DNA of 33,760 nt, from NCBI GenBank assembly GCA_947467185.1, contig CANIHR010000017.1, positions 1 to 33,760 of the forward strand, in the 5' to 3' direction. Of this stretch, positions 1 to 6,131 are shown in pieces. The notes below the pieces were generated by a model. It was not told the origin of the DNA, did no database searches, and was given only the letters and a program-made list of their open reading frames with translations. A program made the position numbers and the translations under genes. Numbering within the stretch: position 1 is the stretch's first letter; every line of letters starts with the position of its first letter. The DNA comes from Bryobacterales bacterium. GTDB taxonomy: Bacteria > Acidobacteriota > Terriglobia > Bryobacterales > Bryobacteraceae.

Positions 1-2
1 CG

Positions 3-221
3 GCCATTCGTGCGGACTGGAATACGTATCACATTCTGGCGCGGGGCAATGTGCTGACCCATGTCCTGAATGGCAAAACGATGTGCGTGGTGGTGGATGA
101 CGGCGCGCCGGGATCGGCCGAAAAGGCGGGGCGGATGGCCGAAGGGTTGATCGGCGTGCAGGTCCACGTGGGCGGGCCAATGAAGGTGGAGTATCGGAAT
201 TTTCGGCTGAAGGAGTTCTAG
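3..221 (+). CDS. 3-keto-disaccharide hydrolase (DUF1080) family protein, C-terminal end
   Basis: This is the last 72 codons of a gene entering from the left edge, ending in TAG; it is missing from the ORF track because it has no start. The translation has the typical end of the DUF1080 fold, a concanavalin-like beta sandwich: a W-N-x-Y-x-I strand, then G-N-x-L-x-H-x-L-N-G, and a final strand reading [13 protein letters not shown]. Members of this family are usually secreted and act on sugars or glycosides, and they are common in Acidobacteriota. The exact substrate cannot be told from this fragment. The stop lies about 10 nt from the end of the repeated element, whose small gene runs in the opposite direction. 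Confidence 0.8.
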   Translation, partial: AIRADWNTYHILARGNVLTHVLNGKTMCVVVDDGAPGSAEKAGRMAEGLIGVQVHVGGPMKVEYRNFRLKEF

Positions 222-255
222 TGGCGGAGCGGAAATTGTGGTAATTTGATGTTGA

Positions 256-284
256 GGAGGCCAGCGCTGCGAACGCCGACCTCC
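256..284 (-). terminator. Hairpin closing element copy 1
   Basis: On the minus strand GGAGGTCGGCG pairs with CGCTGGCCTCC, giving a stem of about 12 pairs with a 5-nt loop, 12 nt after the micro-ORF stop. There is no T-run afterwards, so it may act as a transcript-end or stability structure, or as a two-way barrier towards the convergent DUF1080 gene. The same stem is present in copy 2 with a changed pair (G-U to A-U) and one mismatch. Confidence 0.6.
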
Positions 285-296
285 TTCGGTTAGGGA

Positions 297-377
297 TTAG
301 AATCGAAAGTCGATCTTAATCTTTAGCCGCCGCAGCCTGAGGAAAACCAGGCAAACGATCAACATCGAGAAGATCAT
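297..377 (-). CDS. 26-aa hydrophobic/basic micro-protein (element copy 1)
   Basis: The gene is too short for the ORF track. The minus-strand ATG is preceded by AAAGGAGGGG at good spacing, and the ORF ends in TAA. The peptide has a hydrophobic first half (MIFSMLIVCLVFL) and a basic second half ending KIDFRF. Copy 2 encodes a 25-residue relative ending KIDFTF. In the shared end the codons differ at third positions (AAG/AAA, ATC/ATT, TTC/TTT) and the stop changes from TAA to TGA, the pattern expected when a peptide is under selection. One short membrane-inserting segment followed by arginines resembles small membrane peptides, including type I toxins, but there is no sequence match I can claim. 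The function is unknown. Confidence 0.6.
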   Translation of the reverse strand: MIFSMLIVCLVFLRLRRLKIKIDFRF

Positions 378-390
378 AAGGCTATCCCCT

Positions 391-556
391 CCTTTCCACT
401 CCGTGGATTATGCAGACCCCGCTCTTGCCAGCGGGGTTTTGCATTTGGAGTCCGGATTCTCCTGCAAGCTTCGCCTCTGCAAAACCCGGAGTAGAAACCA
501 GCAGGGTAGCGCGATTTCTTCGCGCTGACTATTCCCCTCGCAAAGAAAAAAGTGGT
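391..556 (-). promoter_or_regulatory. Conserved, probably structured RNA leader (copy 1)
   Basis: This is the region between the element's left edge and the Shine-Dalgarno. It holds several possible hairpins on the minus strand: GCGCGA/TCGCGC, then CTCC...TGCA/TGCA...GGAG, then ATGCA..ACCCCGC/GCGGGGT.TGCAT (410-444), and a short TCCAC-GGA-GTGGA hairpin directly before the Shine-Dalgarno. The upstream ACTCC of GGACTCC could instead pair with GGAGT or with the Shine-Dalgarno itself, so a switch controlling translation is possible. The leader is better conserved than the ORF it precedes. No known riboswitch class was recognised. Because the beta-helix gene ends right at its edge, transcription may come from that operon or from a promoter inside the element. 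Confidence 0.55.
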
Positions 557-557
557 A

Positions 558-1877
558 TTACCGAATCTCGGAAAGGGTACAGGTGTTATTCGTGATCGCG
601 TTCGCGGATGCCTGCACGCCCGGGCCAATTCCGATGCAGTGCGCCGTCATCCCGAAGCCAGTTACCGTATTGCCTCGGATCACATTTCCCCATGTCTCAG
701 TTGGCCGGCCACCGTTATTCGCGAGGTAAATTCCGCTCCGCAGAAGGTCCGGTTGTTCCGCGACCGCGTAGTTGCAGCGCGCGGTGATCGGCACCGCTCC
801 ACAGTGCGCCCGGTTGATATCGAGGAACCGGTTGTTCTCCACCGTATTGCTGTTGCCCACCAGAAACACGGCACCGTAACCGAACCCTTCCACGGTGTTG
901 CCACGAACCACAATGTTCTGTGCCGTCATCCCCGGGTCGTTATTGCCGAAGACGATTCCGTAATGCGATGCCGGGTACGCCTCCAGGGGACGCCTGTTGA
1001 CGCAGGAATTCCCGGTCACCTCGCCGTCGTGAAAGCCATCCAGATCAATGCACTGGCCGTTCACGTCGGTGAAGGTATTGTCGGCGTAAACCGCCTTGTC
1101 CACATTGCCGGCGGTATCGAGAGCCACACCGACACCGTGGTTCTCCACATCCACCCACTCCGCGGGGAACCCGACTTCGGAACCCTTGTTACCCGTGACC
1201 CGAACCTCGGTCGCATGGCCCATCTGAATCGCGTCCCGGCCCACGGTTGTGATCGTGTTGCCCCGGATAACGCCGTTCGTCTGCCGCGGCGACCTCGCCC
1301 AGGAGTGTGTCCAGATCGCGTTCCCGGCGATCTTCGACAGCGTCGATTTTCGGACTTCAAACCCGGCAACGCCTTCTTCGAAGAGAATTCCACCCGTTGT
1401 GTTGTTGCGTCCGGCCTGATTCAGGGTGCCGGACTCCTCAATCTGCACGGCATCCACCAGGACCTTCGACGAAGCGTTCACCAAAATCGGAAAGGTCCGA
1501 ATCTTGCGGAACCGCACGCCCCGAACCGTCACATTGCTGCTCTTGCGGATCAGAATCCCGTTCGCCGGGTAGAAATCGGCGAACGCGGCCTCTCCGGTCG
1601 GCAGATACCAGTCGGACTTCATCTCCACCCGGTCGCCCACGATCTCAAAGCCGCTGAGCGCGACGTTCGCCGCGCCTTCCACCACAATGGCTGCAGCGCC
1701 TGAAAAACCTGGCTTCAAAATCAAACGGCTGCCCCGGGGATTTCCCAGGACAGCCGTATTGGACTTAATTTTCAGAGGCGCGTCGAGCAACGTATCGCCC
1801 GCACGCAGGCTCAGTGTGGCCGCCGAGAGTAAACCCGGCAGCGTCAGCAGTACGACGAAAGCAGAGCCGAAGCTCAC
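558..1877 (-). CDS. Secreted right-handed parallel beta-helix protein
   Basis: The 439-residue protein begins with a signal peptide (about 1-19) and then shows repeated beta-helix rungs such as N-x-V-x-G-N-x, V-I-R-G-N-T-I and I-V-V-R-G-N-T-V. This is the pattern of the pectate-lyase/NosD-like (PbH1) fold that binds or cuts polysaccharides. No catalytic signature specific to one enzyme family is evident, so the activity remains open. The GTG start overlaps the infC stop by 4 nt (GTGA), which suggests coupled translation behind infC, an odd pairing for a secreted protein. The stop codon lies at the edge of repeat copy 1, and the micro-gene follows on the same strand. Confidence 0.8.
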   Translation of the reverse strand: MSFGSAFVVLLTLPGLLSAATLSLRAGDTLLDAPLKIKSNTAVLGNPRGSRLILKPGFSGAAAIVVEGAANVALSGFEIVGDRVEMKSDWYLPTGEAAFADFYPANGILIRKSSNVTVRGVRFRKIRTFPILVNASSKVLVDAVQIEESGTLNQAGRNNTTGGILFEEGVAGFEVRKSTLSKIAGNAIWTHSWARSPRQTNGVIRGNTITTVGRDAIQMGHATEVRVTGNKGSEVGFPAEWVDVENHGVGVALDTAGNVDKAVYADNTFTDVNGQCIDLDGFHDGEVTGNSCVNRRPLEAYPASHYGIVFGNNDPGMTAQNIVVRGNTVEGFGYGAVFLVGNSNTVENNRFLDINRAHCGAVPITARCNYAVAEQPDLLRSGIYLANNGGRPTETWGNVIRGNTVTGFGMTAHCIGIGPGVQASANAITNNTCTLSEIR

Positions 1878-2500
1878 CCCTGTGTCGGGGCAGGGCCAGC
1901 GGCAGGCGGGGCTGGCGGTTTGGGTGCCGGAGCGCCCGCCGGAGCGGGTGCCTTCACAGCAGCCTTCACCGGGCTGATCAGCACGTGGAAGCTGCGGCCT
2001 TCCAGTCGCGGCATGCCATCAATGGCACCGACGCCCGTCAGATCCTCAGCGAAACGCATGAGCAGCTTGCGGCCCAGGTCCGTGTGCGCGATTTCGCGGC
2101 CACGGAACTGCACCAGAGCCTTTACACGATTCCCTTCCTGGAGGAAGCGAATCGCATGCGCCTTCTTGAAGTCGTAGTCATGTTCGTCGGTGTTGGGCCG
2201 GAACTTCAGCTCTTTCACCTGAACGACGTGCTGCTTCTTCTTGGCGTCGTGCTGTTTCTTTTTCAGTTCGTACTGGTATTGGCCATAGTCGATCGCCTTA
2301 GCAACCGGGGGCACGGCGGTCGGTGAAACAACCACCAGATCCAGTCCCAGTTCCTGCGCCCGGCGGAGTGCTGCCGCTGTCGGCATAACTTCCGCTGTGC
2401 CGTCCGGGAAAACTGCCCGGACTTCACGCGCGCGAATCGATTCGTTTACGTTTTCTCTGCGGCTCGGCTTGCGAGGTGGGAAATTGCGGCCTGGAATCAT
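1874..2500 (-). CDS. infC: Translation initiation factor IF-3
   Basis: IF-3 binds the 30S subunit, keeps the subunits apart and checks the start codon and initiator tRNA. The N-domain is recognisable from VNESIRAREVR and PDGTAEVMP, the linker from YGQYQYELKKKQHDAKKKQH, and the C-domain from VKELKFRPNTDEHDYDFK and RFLQEGNRVKALVQFRGRE. After about residue 180 there is an extra Ala/Pro-rich tail (APAPAGAPAPKPPAPP) not found in short IF-3 proteins. The ATG follows an in-frame TAA closely and has no Shine-Dalgarno; the next codon is ATT, the start codon used by infC in many bacteria, so either could be used. The usual rpmI-rplT partners are absent, and the beta-helix gene overlaps the 3' end. A weak possible promoter (TCGACA, 17 nt, TTAGTA) lies upstream. 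Confidence 0.95.
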   Translation of the reverse strand: MIPGRNFPPRKPSRRENVNESIRAREVRAVFPDGTAEVMPTAAALRRAQELGLDLVVVSPTAVPPVAKAIDYGQYQYELKKKQHDAKKKQHVVQVKELKFRPNTDEHDYDFKKAHAIRFLQEGNRVKALVQFRGREIAHTDLGRKLLMRFAEDLTGVGAIDGMPRLEGRSFHVLISPVKAAVKAPAPAGAPAPKPPAPPAAGPAPTQG

Positions 2501-2504
2501 GCGT

Positions 2505-2515
2505 TAAAGGAGGTG
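2505..2515 (-). promoter_or_regulatory. Anti-Shine-Dalgarno-like sequence in infC leader
   Basis: On the infC mRNA strand the sequence CACCTCCTTTA lies 4 nt before the ATG. Its core CACCTCCTT equals the 3' end of bacterial 16S rRNA, so the transcript carries a copy of the anti-Shine-Dalgarno instead of a Shine-Dalgarno. It might compete with the 16S tail or pair with a Shine-Dalgarno elsewhere, which would suit autocontrol of an initiation factor; that is inference and chance is not excluded. Confidence 0.4.
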
Positions 2516-2570
2516 TGGTGCATATGTACTAACTTAACCATACTCTATTTGTCGAGTCTATGGGATGGCG

Positions 2571-3452
2571 CTATACGCCGGAATACTTCCGGGTGGCGCG
2601 AATCAGCTCCGGAGCCAGCTTCGGCACGCCGACTTCGGGATCCTTCTCCTCATATTCGAGGGAAACGAAGCCGCGGTAGCCGCCGTTGGAGAACATGCTG
2701 CAAAGGCGGTCAAGGTCTGCGGGTTGGCGCTTGCCGTCTGCGTCAGTCACATAGGGCTTAATGTGGGTGCTGACCGCGTACGGGATCGACATGGCCGTCT
2801 GTTCGTAACCGTTCTTCGGGAAATTCCCCGTATCGACGTTCATGCCCGCCCAGGGCGAGTCGGTCTTCTTAATAATCTCGATTGTGGGGGCGGCATTGGT
2901 GCTCAGGCCGCCATCGTCTTCAATGCCGAGCGTGATGCCCTTGGTGCCGGCGTAGGCGCAGGCGGGCTTCATTACTTCTACGGCCCAGGCGATGGCCTGC
3001 GCTTCGCTCACGTCTTTCGGAACGTTGCCGCCAAAGACGCGGACGTGGCCCGCACCCAGCTTCTGCGCGACATCCACCCATTTCTTCGCGGTCTCCACTT
3101 CCGCCGCCTGAAGTTCCTTCGTTGGCTGGCAGAGGCGAACCCGCACGGCCACACTGTAAAGCGAAATCGCATTGCGGTGCGCGGTGCGGCGCAGGCCCGC
3201 GAGGTAGGAGTCGGAGGTGTCGGGGAACCAGTAGACCGTGGTGTCCAGACCTTCAAAGCCCATGTCCGCAGCCATCCGGATCAGATCTTCATAAGAAATT
3301 TTCTTCGATTCCAGCAGGCCGCGATAGGAATAGGCCACCAGACCGGGGCGGAGCCGGCCTTTGTTGGCGCGTGTGACGGCAGCCGTCTGCGCGCTTACCT
3401 GTGATGCGGCGGCCAGGGCCGGGATAGCTTTCAGAAGATCTCGTCGGTTCAT
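2571..3452 (-). CDS. Tat-exported sugar phosphate isomerase/epimerase-like TIM-barrel protein
   Basis: The 293-residue protein starts with a twin-arginine type signal (NRRDLLKA followed by an alanine-rich stretch to about residue 22). The rest matches the xylose-isomerase-like TIM barrel (AP endonuclease 2 superfamily): a barrel start LVAYSYRGL, the segment GFEGLDTTVYWFP, the strand HVRVFGGNVP, and the likely metal-binding strands TLGIEDDGG, GMNVDTGNFP and FVSLEYEEKD. Such exported isomerase-like proteins are numerous in Acidobacteriota and often act on keto-sugars or inositols; the true substrate is unknown. Its ATG overlaps the stop of the upstream BNR-repeat gene by 4 nt, so the two are probably co-translated. 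Confidence 0.85.
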   Translation of the reverse strand: MNRRDLLKAIPALAAASQVSAQTAAVTRANKGRLRPGLVAYSYRGLLESKKISYEDLIRMAADMGFEGLDTTVYWFPDTSDSYLAGLRRTAHRNAISLYSVAVRVRLCQPTKELQAAEVETAKKWVDVAQKLGAGHVRVFGGNVPKDVSEAQAIAWAVEVMKPACAYAGTKGITLGIEDDGGLSTNAAPTIEIIKKTDSPWAGMNVDTGNFPKNGYEQTAMSIPYAVSTHIKPYVTDADGKRQPADLDRLCSMFSNGGYRGFVSLEYEEKDPEVGVPKLAPELIRATRKYSGV

Positions 3453-4546
3453 TGTTTTTCCGTTTGTGCCTGCGTTGCTGTCGTGACGGAGTAGACCGGA
3501 GGCAGGTGGCTTGCCAGCTTGTCCCAGGATTTCCCCGCGTTGCGAGTGTAATACACGGTACCGCCCTGAGTCCCAAAGTAGACGCCGGCAGGGGCTCGAT
3601 CATCGGCTGTCATCGCCTCACGGACGATCAGGTCAAAGCAGTCTTTCTGCGGCAGACCTTTGCTGAGAAGTTCCCAGGTCTTCCCGGCATCACGGCTGCG
3701 CGCGACCTGAAGTTTTCCATCCGCCACCCAGCGGTTTTGCGGTGAACCAATGGGTATGGTGAACATCGTCTTGTCTTCCGCTGCCGGCACTGCCGCCGCG
3801 AACCCAAAGCGGGAGGGGAGTCCTTCTGAAATATCGGTCCACTGCTTGCCGTTGAAGGTGGCGCGGTAGACGCCGCAGTGGTTCTGCTGGTAAAGATCGT
3901 TCTTCAGCCTGGGATGGGCCAGGAGTTTGTGGACACACTGTCCCACTTCGGGGAACCTCTCGGGCGCGAAATCGGCCAGGACGTTTTTGTTGAAAGGTGC
4001 CCACGTCTTCCCGTTGTCGGATGTCCGGAAGGCTCCCGCGGCCGAGATGCCGACGATGACTCGACCCTTGCCCAGCGGTTCAATCGAGTGGACCATCATC
4101 CCGCCCGCGCCAGCGTTCCATTTGCCCCGGCTGGCGTGCATCGACAGGCCTTTCACCATCTTCCAGTTCGCGCCGTTGTCTTCACTGCGGAACAGGACAC
4201 CAGGGTCGGCACCCAGCCACATTCCGCCTGGATCATCCGCCGCGCCGGGTGCAATATGCCAGATGCGCGTGAGCGAGGCACCCTCAATGCCCTTCACCTC
4301 GAGGCCGTTTTCGGACTGCGCCCAGGTCTTGCCGCCATCGGTGCTGGCGTGCAGATGCGGGCCGAACCAGGGCGAGTTCACCGCCGCATACATTCGGTTG
4401 GGTTCTCTGGGATCCTGCACGACGTGGTGAACTTCCAGGCCGCCGAAATGCGGCCCCTCCTGTTCCCAGGTCTTGCGGTCTTTCGAGCGAAAACAAAAGG
4501 CACCCTTGCGGGTGCCGACCCAGACTTCCAGTGTGGGTTTGGCCAT
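3449..4546 (-). CDS. BNR/Asp-box repeat beta-propeller protein
   Basis: The protein has repeated Asp-boxes: STDGGKTW, SEDNGANW, TSDNGKTW, SRDAGKTW and TRNAGKSW. This is the hallmark of sialidase/exo-alpha-sialidase-like and photosystem II Ycf48-like propellers. The ORF track starts at 4582, but the natural start is the ATG at 4546 (MAKPTLEVWVG), where the conserved family sequence 'VGTRKGAF' begins; that gives 365 residues. No signal peptide is seen from this start, so the protein may be cytoplasmic. No catalytic Arg triad of true sialidases is evident, so a binding or structural role is as likely as hydrolysis. It overlaps the isomerase gene by 4 nt and lies 43 nt after der. Confidence 0.75.
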   Translation of the reverse strand: MAKPTLEVWVGTRKGAFCFRSKDRKTWEQEGPHFGGLEVHHVVQDPREPNRMYAAVNSPWFGPHLHASTDGGKTWAQSENGLEVKGIEGASLTRIWHIAPGAADDPGGMWLGADPGVLFRSEDNGANWKMVKGLSMHASRGKWNAGAGGMMVHSIEPLGKGRVIVGISAAGAFRTSDNGKTWAPFNKNVLADFAPERFPEVGQCVHKLLAHPRLKNDLYQQNHCGVYRATFNGKQWTDISEGLPSRFGFAAAVPAAEDKTMFTIPIGSPQNRWVADGKLQVARSRDAGKTWELLSKGLPQKDCFDLIVREAMTADDRAPAGVYFGTQGGTVYYTRNAGKSWDKLASHLPPVYSVTTATQAQTEKQ

Positions 4547-4589
4547 GTAGGCCAGTGTATCGGAGAAATCGCGCCCGTGCACTCCGCAG

Positions 4590-5930
4590 CTAGCGGAGCG
4601 ACGGACGGTCTTTCTTGCGCAGGCGGCCGCGGATCTTGATCTCGATCGGCGTGCCCTGGAACCCGAAGCGTTTCCGCAGCTGGTTGATAATGTAACGCTC
4701 GTCGGAGAAGTGCAGCGGACCGGACTTATCCGTAAACAGGATGAAGGATGGCGGCTTCACACTGGCTTGGGTGATGTAGAGAATCTTGCGCTCTTCGAAG
4801 CGCAGGGTTTCCACGAAGCGGTTCAGTTCGCCCGTCGTCACACGTTTCCGCGCGTTGTCGTAGCATTCCTTCACCATCGGGAACAGGTGCTTCACGCTGG
4901 CGCCGGTCTTGGCGGAGAGGTAGACCGAAGGCGCGTATTCGAGGAACTTCACGTTGTAACGGAGGTCCTCTTCAAACACGGTCTTCTTCGCGGAATCCAC
5001 CAGATCCCACTTGTTGACGCACAGAATGACGGAACGTCCGCCCTCGTGCGCATAACCGGCGATGGTGGCGTCCAGGCCGAGCACACCTTCGCTCGCGTCC
5101 ATCACCACAATCACGACATCGGCCATGCGGATGTTGCGGCGTGCCATCACGACGCTCATCTTTTCGGCCATCAGCTTGGTCTTACCCTTGCGTCGGATAC
5201 CGGCGGTGTCGATGAAGACGTAACGAACGCCGTGGTTTTCGATTTCCTCGTCAACCGAGTCCCGGGTGGTACCGGCGACGGGCGAGACGATTGAACGTTC
5301 TTCGCCAATGAGGGCGTTCAGCAGCGTGGACTTCCCGGCGTTCGGACGGCCAATGATGGCGACACGAATCACGGGCATTTCCGGCAGCGCATCTTCCGCC
5401 GTCGGCTTCTCGTCTTCGTCCGGTTCTTCAGGGATCCCGGCGGTCAGGTGCTCCATCAACTGATCGACGCCGAGGCCATGTTCGCCGGAAACCGGGAAAA
5501 TATCCTTGAAGCCGAGGGTGTAGAAATCGTGCACCAGAGACTGGCGCGGGCCGGTATCGGCCTTGTTGACGGCCAGGGTTACGGGCTTTCCGGTCTTCCG
5601 GAGCAGGTGTGCGAGTTCGCGGTCGGCGACGGTCAGTTCCGACCGACCATCCACCACAAAAACGACTTGAATCGCCTTCTCCAGGGCCACGCGGGCCTGT
5701 TTCAGGATCTGGCTCGGAATAAAATCCGCATCATCGACGACAATTCCACCCGTATCGATTAACTCAAACCGGCGGCCTTCGTACTTGGCTTCGCCGTGGA
5801 GGCGGTCGCGGGTGATACCCGGCTCATCGCCGACAATCGCGCGCCGCTGTCCGGTGATCCGGTTAAAGAGGGTGGACTTGCCGACATTTGGTCGCCCAAC
5901 GATCACAATCGCTGGCAGTTCGTTCGGCAT
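4590..5930 (-). CDS. der: Ribosome biogenesis GTPase Der (EngA)
   Basis: Der is an essential GTPase with two consecutive G domains that assists 50S subunit maturation. Domain 1 has GRPNVGKST (about 12-20), DTGG and NKAD; domain 2 has GRPNAGKST (about 194-202), DTAGIRRKGK and NKWD; a KH-like C-terminal domain ends in GTPIEIKIRGRLRKK. The length of 446 residues is normal for the family. A GAAGG stretch just before the ATG may serve as its ribosome site. It is the first well-supported gene of the leftward run that continues into the BNR and isomerase genes, though the functional link to these secreted-type proteins is not obvious. Confidence 0.97.
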   Translation of the reverse strand: MPNELPAIVIVGRPNVGKSTLFNRITGQRRAIVGDEPGITRDRLHGEAKYEGRRFELIDTGGIVVDDADFIPSQILKQARVALEKAIQVVFVVDGRSELTVADRELAHLLRKTGKPVTLAVNKADTGPRQSLVHDFYTLGFKDIFPVSGEHGLGVDQLMEHLTAGIPEEPDEDEKPTAEDALPEMPVIRVAIIGRPNAGKSTLLNALIGEERSIVSPVAGTTRDSVDEEIENHGVRYVFIDTAGIRRKGKTKLMAEKMSVVMARRNIRMADVVIVVMDASEGVLGLDATIAGYAHEGGRSVILCVNKWDLVDSAKKTVFEEDLRYNVKFLEYAPSVYLSAKTGASVKHLFPMVKECYDNARKRVTTGELNRFVETLRFEERKILYITQASVKPPSFILFTDKSGPLHFSDERYIINQLRKRFGFQGTPIEIKIRGRLRKKDRPSLR

Positions 5931-5936
5931 GTACCT

Positions 5937-6122
5937 TCAGGATAGCAACTTTGGGTGCCCCATCGCGGTGGAAATACCCGGCGCAAGCTCGGAGTTGTCC
6001 GCATGCTGACTGGTTTCAGTGCCCTCGGACGGTTCCCGTTCGTCCATTTCAGCACTGGCCTGGGCGTTCTCAATCTCCCGCGTCCGGGTTTCGGCCGTGG
6101 CTGATTCGACGCGTCCTGTCAT
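5937..6122 (-). CDS. Possible 61-aa acidic ORF upstream of der
   Basis: This short open frame on the minus strand ends 6 nt before the der ATG. The peptide is rich in Glu, Thr and Ser and low in hydrophobic residues, so it would be largely unfolded. The region is otherwise the divergent gap between der and dinG. There is no good ribosome site and no recognised family, and it may simply be the der leader. Listed because its position is compatible with translational coupling to der. Confidence 0.2.
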   Translation of the reverse strand: MTGRVESATAETRTREIENAQASAEMDEREPSEGTETSQHADNSELAPGISTAMGHPKLLS

Positions 6123-6131
6123 GATAAAGAC

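Larger units (their letters stand above)
232..562 (-). repeat. Dispersed micro-gene element, copy 1
   Basis: This roughly 330-nt block is repeated in inverted orientation at 14194-14517. Read on the minus strand, it runs from GGTA..ACCACTTTTTTC through a conserved leader, a Shine-Dalgarno, a 26-codon ORF, a strong hairpin, and a conserved tail (TCAACATCAAATTACCACA). The leader is about 90% identical between copies by hand count, whereas the ORF is far more diverged. The element starts at the stop codon of the beta-helix gene and ends about 10 nt from the stop of the DUF1080 gene, so it fills the whole intergenic space. No terminal inverted repeats, transposase or target-site duplication are visible. 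Confidence 0.9.

Noticed and set aside
374-628. 84-aa minus-strand ORF whose segment TTFFFARGIV...GFYSGFCRGE is shared with the 100-aa ORF at 14137-14439
   Set aside because: The shared part lies in the conserved leader, and differences between copies are mostly non-synonymous in this frame (Pro/Ser, Ala/Pro, Ala/Val); the two ORFs also differ at both ends. Conservation is better explained by RNA structure or recent duplication.
552-1703. 383-aa plus-strand ORF opposite the beta-helix gene
   Set aside because: It is antisense to a well-supported secreted protein and has no coherent domain pattern.
2513-2761. Plus-strand 82-aa ORF beside a perfect AAAGGAGGTG Shine-Dalgarno
   Set aside because: The start overlaps the motif itself, the frame is antisense to the isomerase gene, and no protein-like pattern is seen. 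The motif is the complement of the anti-Shine-Dalgarno-like sequence in the infC leader.
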